A stretch of DNA of 59,848 bases. It comes from Chitinophaga pinensis (GTDB lineage: Bacteria > Bacteroidota > Bacteroidia > Flavobacteriales_D > Crocinitomicaceae). Both the position numbers and the translations under genes were made by a program. Below, piece by piece: positions 8,844 through 16,612 of this stretch. The notes beneath the pieces are model-generated. The model was not told the origin of the DNA and did no database searches. It was given only the letters and a program-made list of their open reading frames with translations. Within the stretch, counting starts at the first letter, position 1; every line of letters starts with the position of its first letter. The stretch lies in contig CALPMT020000020.1 of NCBI GenBank assembly GCA_943324745.2, positions 1 through 59,848 on the forward strand. Direction: 5' to 3'.

Positions 8844-10475
8844 TTATTGCAACACAATCTTTTTGTTTTCTATAGATATGCCATTAGAATCAACTATATG
8901 TAACACATATACCCCTTTTGCACCTAATGTTTTTAATGCAATTTCGGTTTTACTAGAAGTTACAGGTGCATTGTAAATTTGCTTTCCTTGTATATCTAAA
9001 ATACGGTACGTATATCCTGCTAATGCTGGTGAATCAATAGCGTCAATAATCAACACATCCGATGTTGGATTTGGATAAACAGTAATGTTTGTTACAGTAT
9101 TTGCTTTAATTCCTGTGGTTAATTGGAAGTGTATTTTCAAGATACTAACGGTGTCATTTATGGTAATTTTTGTGGTAATTGTATCATACTTTGTTATTGT
9201 ATTTATAACTTTTACTGTATCATATTTTGTTACGCTACAAACATTTCCTACTGTATCTGCTACAATCGTTGTCTTACTAGCCGAACCACTACATCCTTGT
9301 GGGCTTGTGTAATTATAAGTAATTGTTTTCTTACCTAATTTCAAAGTTGCTGGATTAAACGAAGAACCTATTACGCCTTCTCCACCATAACTACCACCAG
9401 TAGGATTTCCAACTAATTGGATAGGAGAACTTGTTTTTAATGTATATGCATTTATCGAGTTTAACGAAACAGTTGGATTTGCGTTTACAGTAACTGCCGT
9501 TGCCGATGACGTAGTATTACATGCCCCGTCAATAACTTTTACCGTATAATTTCCAGAGGTAGATGCATTATATATGCTTGATGTAGCTCCGTTAATGATG
9601 TTTCCATTGTTATACCACTCATACGTATAATTTGCACCAGTAGACGCGTTAAGATTTACAGAACCTCCTTGACAAAAAGTTGTCGTAGATTGAGGCGTGA
9701 TGCTTGCATTAGGGTTTGTACATGTTGGTGTTGAAGTGTACAAACCTGTAATTTCTTTTTCATCTAATGCTCGATTGAAGTATGCTATATCATCTATGAT
9801 TCTTTCTCCAATAACATTATTATTAATATTCTGTTGATTTCCAATTTGTAACAAAGAATTCGTGAAATCAATTGTAATTTTATTAATATTTTGGGTTAAT
9901 AATAATTTGTTGTTTAAATAAATAGAAAGAGTGTTGTTGTTTTTTATGAATATATAATGATTCCAGTTATTTAGTTCGTTAAATTCTGTGTATGGGCTTG
10001 TTTGATTTATAGTTGTAAAATTTGATTTGGATGAAACAAAACCATAAACCTGATATTTACCAGCACCGCAAACTTGATCATTTTGATCTATTCGCAACCC
10101 GCACCCTCCGTATGTACTTGCATCATTTGGCCCGATTTTAAATAAATTTAATGAAGTGTAACTGAATGTAGAATTCAATTTGAACCACAGTGATATTGTA
10201 AAATTTTGTGATTGAAGATTTGCACTATTACAGGTAATAGCATTGCTATTTATATTAAACTTTTGGGCATTATTTATTTGATTATTCCTATCACTCGTTA
10301 ATGTCGCCCCATTTACCGTTCCATGATTCCCATTCCCACTTTCATCATTGGCGTTCCCATTAAAAGGCCACCAGCCAACTAATCCATTCGATGGGACATA
10401 ATTCGGCACATTTTGTGCCATTACATTTGTTGCAAATAGTATTGCAATAATAAGTTGTACGTAATTTTTTTTCAT
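8844..10475 (-). CDS. LamG-domain surface protein with type IX secretion sorting tail
   Basis: A 543-residue exported protein. Signal peptide MKKNYVQLIIAILFATNVMAQ. Residues about 25-235 form a LamG/concanavalin-like lectin domain, opened by GLVGWWPFNGNANDESGNGN, a phrase typical of such domains in Bacteroidota. Residues about 250-330 are an Ig-like domain (FCQGGSVNLNASTGANYTYE, then GNYTVKV). A Thr/Ile-rich linker with a repeated (K)YDT(I/V) phrase follows (KYDTVKVINTITKYDTITTK). The last 80 residues (VYPNPTSDVLII ... GKQIYNAP ... GVYVLHIVDSNG) are a type A C-terminal sorting domain, which directs export by the type IX system and surface anchoring. The role is probably binding of carbohydrate or adhesion. 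It is a single gene between two intergenic structures. Confidence 0.88.
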   Translation of the reverse strand: MKKNYVQLIIAILFATNVMAQNVPNYVPSNGLVGWWPFNGNANDESGNGNHGTVNGATLTSDRNNQINNAQKFNINSNAITCNSANLQSQNFTISLWFKLNSTFSYTSLNLFKIGPNDASTYGGCGLRIDQNDQVCGAGKYQVYGFVSSKSNFTTINQTSPYTEFNELNNWNHYIFIKNNNTLSIYLNNKLLLTQNINKITIDFTNSLLQIGNQQNINNNVIGERIIDDIAYFNRALDEKEITGLYTSTPTCTNPNASITPQSTTTFCQGGSVNLNASTGANYTYEWYNNGNIINGATSSIYNASTSGNYTVKVIDGACNTTSSATAVTVNANPTVSLNSINAYTLKTSSPIQLVGNPTGGSYGGEGVIGSSFNPATLKLGKKTITYNYTSPQGCSGSASKTTIVADTVGNVCSVTKYDTVKVINTITKYDTITTKITINDTVSILKIHFQLTTGIKANTVTNITVYPNPTSDVLIIDAIDSPALAGYTYRILDIQGKQIYNAPVTSSKTEIALKTLGAKGVYVLHIVDSNGISIENKKIVLQ

Positions 10476-10528
10476 ACTTCATATATTTAGTTTACCCGTC
10501 CCTAAGTAGTTATAAGTAAAATAAAAAA

Positions 10529-10682
10529 GCGTGGGACAGTTGCAATACTTGTAAAAGAGGGAGTCGAAGCCCTGTACACAAAGTAAAGCAACGCCCACGC
10601 CTATGGCATGAGCGTTTAACTCTAACTTCCCTGTGTACATTGAATTTTCGACTTTTCTTTTACAGGCAGTTTAGCAAACGCT
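10529..10682. repeat. Long palindromic element, possible structured RNA or MITE relic
   Basis: The gene-free stretch 10476-10862 holds nested inverted repeats. Outer arms: CTTGTAAAAGAGGGAGTCG... (10548-10568) against ...TTCGACTTTTCTTTTACAGG (10647-10666). Next layer: TGTACACA (10573-10580) against TGTGTACA (10632-10639). Inner: AACGC (10590-10594) against GCGTT (10612-10616), with apex GCC-TAT-GGC (10599-10607). GCGT at 10529 and ACGC near 10681 mark possible ends. A small hairpin TTAGC-AAAC-GCTAA followed by TTTTT (about 10671-10688) resembles a rightward terminator. No open frame is convincing here. It could be a palindromic mobile-element relic or a small RNA gene; the sequence alone does not decide. 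Confidence 0.5.
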
Positions 10683-10832
10683 AATTTTTCTAATAAATCA
10701 CTCTCGTTTGAGATTAGCACAAACTTACTTGAAATTGGCTTATTCGTCAAATAAAATTTTCTGTTTTTTCTAAAATTGATAGGTTTATTTTTATAAATAA
10801 TTTGTTTGTGTACCTAGAATCTACTATTATCG

Positions 10833-10840
10833 TACCTTTA
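10833..10840 (+). promoter_or_regulatory. Probable promoter -7 box of the VIT-family gene
   Basis: TACCTTTA matches TAnnTTTG at seven of eight positions, 22 bases before the ATG. A TTG at 10806-10808 lies 24 bases upstream, slightly beyond usual spacing. Confidence 0.3.
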
Positions 10841-10862
10841 AGTCAAATAAAAGAATAAGGCA

Positions 10863-11564
10863 ATGCTAGATATAGATAACTACCTGGATAATCATTACAT
10901 ACATAGAAGTAATTGGCTACGTGCAGCTGTTTTAGGTGCAAACGATGGTATTCTTTCTATAACGAGTATTGCTATTGGTATTGCTGCAGCGAGTAATTCG
11001 CGTGAACCGATTGTGTTAGCTACCATTGCCGGCCTAGTTGCTGGTGCATTGGCAATGGCTGCCGGAGAATATGTGTCGGTAAGTTCCCAAATGGACACCG
11101 AAAAAGCAGATATCGCCCGAGAAGCACAAGAATTAGAAGATATGCCGGAAGAAGAATTACAAATTCTAGCAACCATCTACGAACAAAGAGGATTGTCCAA
11201 AGAAACTGCCATGCAAGTAGCTAAAGAACTTACTGCAAAAGATGCGTTGGCTGCGCATGTCCGCGATGAATTAGGTATCAATGAAATAAGTCAGGCAAAT
11301 CCTATCCAGGCTGCATTGGCTTCTGGTGCCGCTTTTACACTCGGCGGAATATTACCGCTTATAGTCGTGCTTTTTTGTCCTTTATCAGGAATGGAATATG
11401 CCTTGTATGCCTCGTCGATTCTCTTTTTAGTACTACTCGGAACAATCGCCGCAAAAACTGGTGGTTCCAGCATTAAAAAAGCAATCTTGCGCATCACCAT
11501 TTGGGGCACCCTCGCAATGGGGTTAACAGCACTTGTGGGGTACCTTTTTGGAGTAAATGTATGA
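10863..11564 (+). CDS. VIT1/CCC1-family iron/manganese transporter
   Basis: A 233-residue membrane protein of the VIT1/CCC1 family, which exports or sequesters Fe2+ or Mn2+. The N-terminal signature RAAVLGANDGILSITSIAIG (residues about 20-39) forms the first membrane helix; the second contains GLVAGALAMAAGEYVSVSSQ (about 58-77). A charged cytoplasmic metal-binding segment rich in Glu follows (MDTEKADIAREAQELEDMPE, about 78-97), then three further hydrophobic segments (GAAFTLGGILPLIVVLF, ASSILFLVLLGTIA, ITIWGTLAMGLTALVGYLFG). This is the usual five-helix plan and length. It is followed by leuS after 42 bases, which seems to have its own promoter. Confidence 0.92.
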   Translation: MLDIDNYLDNHYIHRSNWLRAAVLGANDGILSITSIAIGIAAASNSREPIVLATIAGLVAGALAMAAGEYVSVSSQMDTEKADIAREAQELEDMPEEELQILATIYEQRGLSKETAMQVAKELTAKDALAAHVRDELGINEISQANPIQAALASGAAFTLGGILPLIVVLFCPLSGMEYALYASSILFLVLLGTIAAKTGGSSIKKAILRITIWGTLAMGLTALVGYLFGVNV

Positions 11565-11580
11565 TAATTTTATATCTTTA
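11548..11580 (+). promoter_or_regulatory. Probable leuS promoter
   Basis: TTG (11548-11550) and TATCTTTA (11573-11580) are separated by 22 bases, one base off the Bacteroidota consensus. The -33 part lies inside the end of the VIT gene. The ATG of leuS is 26 bases after the box. Confidence 0.4.
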
Positions 11581-11606
11581 CGCTTTCAAAAAAATAAGCA
11601 ACAAAC

Positions 11607-14450
11607 ATGGAATATAAATTTCGCGAGATAGAGACCAAATGGAGAAATTTTTGGGCCGATAATCAAACATTTAAAACACCTGACACTTCGGATAAACCAA
11701 AATATTATGTGTTGGACATGTTTCCCTATCCTTCTGGAGCAGGTTTGCATGTAGGTCACCCACTTGGGTATATCGCTTCAGATATTTATGCACGATATAA
11801 ACGTTTGAAAGGCTTTAATGTATTACATCCAATGGGATATGATTCTTTTGGTTTGCCAGCAGAGCAATATGCGATTCAAACGGGTCAACATCCAGCAGTT
11901 ACCACAGAAGAGAATATATTACGTTACCGTGATCAGTTAGATAATGTTGGATTTTCCTATGATTGGTCGCGCGAGGTGCGCACTTCAAGTCCAGAATATT
12001 ATAAATGGACGCAGTGGATTTTTATGCAGTTGTTTGATTGTTATTATGATAACACCAAAGATAAAGCAGAACGAATTTCTTCGTTAGTAGAAGTGTTTGA
12101 AAAAGAAGGAAATAAAAGTATAAATGCTTGTTCCGATTGTGAAGTTGCTTTTACAGCGGAGGAATGGAATTCGTATGATTCCAAACAAAAAGAAGATGTA
12201 CTACAAACGTATCGTTTGGCATTTTTGGCAGACTCATGGGTGAATTGGTGTCCAAAATTAGGAACAGTGTTAGCTAATGATGAGATTGTGAATGGAGTAT
12301 CGGAACGCGGAGGTCATCCAGTAGAACAAAAATTAATGCGTCAGTGGTCGATGCGTATCAAAGCGTATGCGGAACGTTTATTGACTGGTTTGGAAGGATT
12401 GGATTGGACAGATTCAGTGAAAGATATTCAACGGAATTGGATTGGAAAATCAACGGGTTGTTCATTGAAATTCCAGCTTGCGGAAGAATTACAGATTACA
12501 GATTCCACATTGACAGATTCAGTTATAGAGGTGTTTACTACACGTCCTGATACAGTATTCGGTGTTTCATTTATGGTACTAGCTCCAGAACATCCTTTGG
12601 TTGATTTAATTACTACAGAAGAATATAAAACTGCAATCGAAGAATACAAGAAAACTGCAACTTTAAAATCAGAACGCGATCGTCAGTCAGATGTGAAGAA
12701 TATTTCAGGTCAATTTACAGGAGCTTATGCGTTACACCCATTCACAGGAGATAAAATTCAAATTTGGATTGGTGATTATGTCTTGGCATCTTATGGCACT
12801 GGAGCAGTAATGGCGGTTCCATGTGGTGATCAACGTGATTGGGATTTTGCGAAACATTTTAATATTGAGATTAAAAATATTTATGAAAACATCGACATTT
12901 CAGAAGCTGCTTATGCAGATAAATCAGGTAAGATAGCAAATTCCGATTTTCTTTCAGGAATGGAAGTGAAAGATGCAATGAAAAATGCAATCTCAGTAAT
13001 CGAAGAACGTGGATTAGGAAAAGGGAAAACAAATTACCGATTACGTGATGCAGTATTCTCTAGACAGCGTTATTGGGGGGAACCATTTCCGGTATATTAC
13101 CAAGACGGTTTGCCAAAAATGATCGATGTAAAACATTTGCCAATAGTTCTTCCAGAAGTAGAAAAATACTTGCCAACAGAAGATGGTCAACCGCCTTTAG
13201 GCAACTCAAAATACTGGGCTTGGGATACAACTAAAAAAAACGTTGTATCTAATGATTTAATTGACAATAAAAATGTGTTTCCGTTGGAGTTAAATACCAT
13301 GCCAGGTTGGGCGGGAAGTTCCTGGTATTTCTTGCGTTACATGGATGCAAACAATACAGAAGCATTTGCAAATAAAGAAAAAGCGGACTACTGGAATAGC
13401 GTTGATTTATACATTGGTGGTTCGGAACATGCTACAGGTCACTTATTGTATGCGCGTTTTTGGAACAAGTTTTTATTCGATCAAGGATTTATATCTTTTG
13501 AAGAGCCTTTTCAAAAAATGATCAATCAAGGAATGATTTTGGGAAGAAGTAGTTTTGTTTACAGAACTATTGATGGAAATACATTTGTAACAGCTTCTAA
13601 AAAAGACCAATATACTACTATTCCATTGCATGTTGATATTTCGTTTGTGGATAATGACAAATTGGATATCGACGCATTTAAACATTGGCGTGAGGAATAT
13701 AAAAATGCGGAATTCATTTTAGAGGACGATGGTTCATACGTGTGTGGTACCGAAGTGGAGAAAATGTCTAAATCTAAATTCAACGTGCAAACACCCGATG
13801 AGTTGGTAGAAAAATTTGGTGCAGATACCTTGCGTATGTATGAAATGTTTTTGGGCCCTATTGAACAAGCGAAACCATGGGATACGAAGGGTATCAATGG
13901 AGTACATAATTTCTTGCGTAAATTCTGGAGATTGTTTCACCAAGGACCAGATAATACATTCTTAGTTTCAGAAGGCGAAGCAAGCAAAGATGCATTAAAA
14001 ACCTTACATAAAACCATTCAAAAAGTGACTTCTGATTTAGAGCGTTTCTCTTTTAATACGGGGGTTTCCAATTTTATGATTGCAACGAATGAATTAGGTG
14101 AACAAAAATGTAATAACCGCGAAGTCTTATCAGAATTGGTTGTTTTATTGTCACCTTATGCTCCACACATCTGTGAAGAGTTATGGGTCAAACTCGGTAA
14201 TGAGGCAGGAACTTTAAGTAATGCAACCTTTCCAATGTGTAATGAAGCTTATTTGGTTTCAGATTCGTTCTCCTACCCAATTTCTTTTAACGGTAAAGTG
14301 AGATTCAAAGTAGATTTACCGACAAGTATGGCAGTAAAAGAAATTGAAGAGCACGTTCTGGGCATGCAAGAGATGAATAAGTATATGGAAGGAAAGGCAC
14401 CAAAGAAGTTAATTGTAGTTCCAGGTCGAATCGTAAACGTCGTATTATAA
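11607..14450 (+). CDS. leuS: Leucine--tRNA ligase
   Basis: Class I aminoacyl-tRNA synthetase charging tRNA-Leu. The HIGH-type motif lies in PYPSGAGLHVGHPLGY (about 41-56). The editing domain that hydrolyses mischarged tRNA is present, with TTRPDTVFG near 312 and GTGAVMAVPCGDQRDWDFA near 395. The KMSKS loop is EKMSKSKFNV near 718. At 947 residues it is longer than the roughly 860 of E. coli; extra residues sit just before KMSKS (about 650-715, GNTFVTASKKDQYTT onward) and after residue 145. The outer arm of a dispersed palindromic element begins at its stop codon. Confidence 0.97.
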   Translation: MEYKFREIETKWRNFWADNQTFKTPDTSDKPKYYVLDMFPYPSGAGLHVGHPLGYIASDIYARYKRLKGFNVLHPMGYDSFGLPAEQYAIQTGQHPAVTTEENILRYRDQLDNVGFSYDWSREVRTSSPEYYKWTQWIFMQLFDCYYDNTKDKAERISSLVEVFEKEGNKSINACSDCEVAFTAEEWNSYDSKQKEDVLQTYRLAFLADSWVNWCPKLGTVLANDEIVNGVSERGGHPVEQKLMRQWSMRIKAYAERLLTGLEGLDWTDSVKDIQRNWIGKSTGCSLKFQLAEELQITDSTLTDSVIEVFTTRPDTVFGVSFMVLAPEHPLVDLITTEEYKTAIEEYKKTATLKSERDRQSDVKNISGQFTGAYALHPFTGDKIQIWIGDYVLASYGTGAVMAVPCGDQRDWDFAKHFNIEIKNIYENIDISEAAYADKSGKIANSDFLSGMEVKDAMKNAISVIEERGLGKGKTNYRLRDAVFSRQRYWGEPFPVYYQDGLPKMIDVKHLPIVLPEVEKYLPTEDGQPPLGNSKYWAWDTTKKNVVSNDLIDNKNVFPLELNTMPGWAGSSWYFLRYMDANNTEAFANKEKADYWNSVDLYIGGSEHATGHLLYARFWNKFLFDQGFISFEEPFQKMINQGMILGRSSFVYRTIDGNTFVTASKKDQYTTIPLHVDISFVDNDKLDIDAFKHWREEYKNAEFILEDDGSYVCGTEVEKMSKSKFNVQTPDELVEKFGADTLRMYEMFLGPIEQAKPWDTKGINGVHNFLRKFWRLFHQGPDNTFLVSEGEASKDALKTLHKTIQKVTSDLERFSFNTGVSNFMIATNELGEQKCNNREVLSELVVLLSPYAPHICEELWVKLGNEAGTLSNATFPMCNEAYLVSDSFSYPISFNGKVRFKVDLPTSMAVKEIEEHVLGMQEMNKYMEGKAPKKLIVVPGRIVNVVL

Positions 14451-14569
14451 TCATAATTTAATTTGCTTTTTCTTCGTTCAACGTTATTATTTATTTTATC
14501 ATTTACTTTAGTAAACTCAAAAATAAATAACTTGTTTGCCTCGAAAAATCTAAATTAAATTTCGATTAT
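14447..14569 (-). repeat. Dispersed palindromic element, copy A (after leuS)
   Basis: Copy A of a four-copy family. On the minus strand it carries box 1 GATTTTTCGAGGCAAAC (14534-14550) and box 2 GTTGAACGAAGAAAAA (14467-14482). Inner arms pair (AGTTATTTATTTT against AAAATAAATAATAAC), with a small TTTACT/AGTAAA hairpin at the centre. Outer arms also pair: ATAATCATAATTTAATTTG (14447-14465) against the segment 14550-14569, whose complement begins ATAATCGAAATTTAATTT. The left arm includes the leuS stop codon. Confidence 0.75.
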
Positions 14570-14582
14570 GTAATTTTAAACT

Positions 14583-15407
14583 ATGAAAACAAAATATCGT
14601 TTATTAATTGTTGCCATTATTCTAGGGATAGGATCTTGTGGGATAATTGATCCAAAAAATAAAGGGAAAGGTTTTAATATATTACCGCTTTCTGCCGACA
14701 AAAATTTTGGTGTACAAACTGAAAAACAAATTGCTGCAGACTCTAAGCAGTTTCCGATACTGGATCCTAATCAATACCGAGAGATATATGGGTATGTAAA
14801 TAAGGTGAAAGATAATATCTTAAATTCTGGGAAAGTGGATTATCGCGATGATTTTGCATGGAAAATCCATATTATACACGATGACAATACATTGAATGCA
14901 TTTTGCACTCCTGGAGGATACATTTATGTCTACACTGGCATCTTAAAATTCTTGGAAAGTGAAGACCAATTGGCAGGAGTATTGGCTCATGAGATAGGTC
15001 ATGCAGATATGCGCCATTCAACCAGACAAATAACTACGATGTATAGTCTACAAATAGTAGTAGAAGTTGCAGAAATGATTGCTTTAGGGCAAACAACACC
15101 GCAAATGAATCAATTGGGATTGGGGTTAATAAATTTAAAAAATTCAAGAGCTCATGAAACAGAAGCAGATCAACGATCTGTTTTGTATTTATGTGGTTCT
15201 CCTTATAATGCAGATGGTGCAGCAGGATTTTTTGAGAAATTACAAAAGACCAGTCAGGGTGGAAAAGTTCCTGAGTTTTTAAGTACGCACCCAAATCCTG
15301 AGAATCGCATTGAACATTTTCATAATGCACGAGTAGGAATGGGTTGCATCGGTAAAAACAATTTCAAAGAGGACTACGTTAAAATGATTGCTAAACTACC
15401 TAAATAA
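14583..15407 (+). CDS. M48-family metalloprotease, lipoprotein
   Basis: A 274-residue zinc protease anchored as a lipoprotein: signal peptide with lipobox ending at Cys19 (GIGSC). The M48 catalytic site is complete: HEIGH (His136, Glu137, His140) and Glu192 in HETEAD as third zinc ligand. The sequence TPGGYIYVYTGIL preceding the site and THPNPENRIEH near the end are typical of the LoiP/BepA-like periplasmic M48 group, which trims misfolded envelope proteins. The stop codon is six bases before the next gene, so the three genes up to 16534 probably form one operon. A box TAATTTTA ends only three bases before the ATG. Confidence 0.92.
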   Translation: MKTKYRLLIVAIILGIGSCGIIDPKNKGKGFNILPLSADKNFGVQTEKQIAADSKQFPILDPNQYREIYGYVNKVKDNILNSGKVDYRDDFAWKIHIIHDDNTLNAFCTPGGYIYVYTGILKFLESEDQLAGVLAHEIGHADMRHSTRQITTMYSLQIVVEVAEMIALGQTTPQMNQLGLGLINLKNSRAHETEADQRSVLYLCGSPYNADGAAGFFEKLQKTSQGGKVPEFLSTHPNPENRIEHFHNARVGMGCIGKNNFKEDYVKMIAKLPK

Positions 15408-15413
15408 CTAGTG

Positions 15414-16175
15414 ATGCTATTATATTTAGATTCAAAAAGATACATCGACACTTCGAAAGGATCAGATATTTCAATACCACTTTCAAATGACGAACAAAAC
15501 CCCTTGGCGTGGTATGTAGACAAACCTGTTTTTGAACCTGTTCGTACAGAAGGATTTATTGGATTAGTATCTGAAGGTAGTAGTACTAATTTTAGAAATA
15601 TTTCATTCAATCCGCACGGTCATGGCACGCATACGGAATGTCTGGGTCACATTACTTCAGAGATACATTCTGTCAATAAAAAACTAAAAAATTCGTTCTT
15701 TTTAGCTGAAGTAATTTCAATAACTCCAGAGAAAATTTGGAATGAAAAAGATCAGTGTTTTGACGAGGTAATTAGTTTAATTCAAATGACGAATGCTATT
15801 CAAAGCTCGACGGTAGAAGCAATCGTATTAAGAACTACACCTAACGAACTTTCTAAAAAACACAAAAACTATTCGTCTACTAATCCACCGTATTTGGATG
15901 TCGCATGTGTAGCATTATTAAATCAAAAAGGTGTTCACCATTTTTTAATTGATTTGCCATCTGTAGATCGAGAGAATGATGAAGGGAAATTATTATTTCA
16001 CCATGCCTTTTGGCAAGTACCATCCAATCCTCAATTTCATAAAACCATTACCGAGTTTATTTATGTGGATGATTCTATTCAAGATGGTTTGTATTTGCTC
16101 AATTTACAAACTGCTCCATTTGAAAATGATGCTACTCCTAGTCGACCTGTACTTTTTGAAATCTTGAAGAAGTAA
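15414..16175 (+). CDS. Cyclase-family (kynurenine formamidase-like) hydrolase
   Basis: A 253-residue member of the cyclase/KynB-like metal hydrolase family. The metal-binding signature is HGHGTHTE (about residues 63-70), with SIPLSNDEQNPLAWYVDKP near the start and LYLLNLQTAPFENDATPSRP near the end matching the usual N- and C-terminal patterns. The substrate is not clear: members act on N-formylkynurenine, cyclic imides or isatin, and no kynurenine genes are nearby. The ATG at 15414 is chosen over the GTG directly before it. It starts six bases after the M48 stop and its own stop overlaps the next ATG (TAATG), which points to translational coupling. Confidence 0.8.
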   Translation: MLLYLDSKRYIDTSKGSDISIPLSNDEQNPLAWYVDKPVFEPVRTEGFIGLVSEGSSTNFRNISFNPHGHGTHTECLGHITSEIHSVNKKLKNSFFLAEVISITPEKIWNEKDQCFDEVISLIQMTNAIQSSTVEAIVLRTTPNELSKKHKNYSSTNPPYLDVACVALLNQKGVHHFLIDLPSVDRENDEGKLLFHHAFWQVPSNPQFHKTITEFIYVDDSIQDGLYLLNLQTAPFENDATPSRPVLFEILKK

Positions 16176-16534
16176 TGCTTCCAGAAAAGAACAATTCAGA
16201 ATTAGAAGAACGATTCAATCACGAACAATTTCGTTTAAAAACACAATTACAACTTACTAAAGATTTTGGAGTACATGGCTTTGAATTTGCTCAGCAATTT
16301 TCTGAAAATGCTTATTCCATTGAAAGATTAGTGGACACAGTTTCGGAGGCATTAATGTATATGATTGAAAAACAAGCATCCAGTTGGCATCCATTGTTAT
16401 ATACCATGGATGTTTCCGAACAAACCTATTTACAATTAGCGACTTCCAACGAACCCAATTGGATGGAAGAATTTACATGGGTTGTACTACGAAGAGAAGC
16501 ATTGAAAGTGTTTTTTAGAGAAAAGTATAGTTAA
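16175..16534 (+). CDS. Small acidic protein of unknown function
   Basis: A 119-residue soluble protein that I cannot assign to a named family. It is acidic and helical (LEERFNHEQFRLKTQLQLTK; ERLVDTVSEALMYMIEKQAS) without signal peptide. Its ATG overlaps the stop codon of the cyclase-family gene, so it is translated from the same mRNA. The codon use is like that of its neighbours, which supports a real gene. Confidence 0.7.
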   Translation: MLPEKNNSELEERFNHEQFRLKTQLQLTKDFGVHGFEFAQQFSENAYSIERLVDTVSEALMYMIEKQASSWHPLLYTMDVSEQTYLQLATSNEPNWMEEFTWVVLRREALKVFFREKYS

Positions 16535-16578
16535 CCAAAATATTCCCCTAAAATTTCCCCTCAAAAACATTTTCTTTG

Positions 16579-16586
16579 TAACTTCG
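16579..16586 (+). promoter_or_regulatory. Possible sucA promoter -7 box
   Basis: TAACTTCG matches TAnnTTTG at seven of eight positions and lies 26 bases before the sucA ATG, in the 78-base gap after the preceding gene. No TTG at standard spacing. Confidence 0.3.
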
Positions 16587-16612
16587 CTTTTCTATAAAAA
16601 TGTTCTAAAAAC

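Noticed and set aside
10476-10862. CRISPR array or tRNA cluster in the large intergenic stretch
   Set aside because: The repeats are inverted, not regularly spaced direct repeats, and no tRNA-like T-loop or acceptor end is visible.
13559-13897. 112-codon antisense frame inside leuS
   Set aside because: It covers the KMSKS region of leuS on the opposite strand and shows no recognisable domain; a shadow frame.
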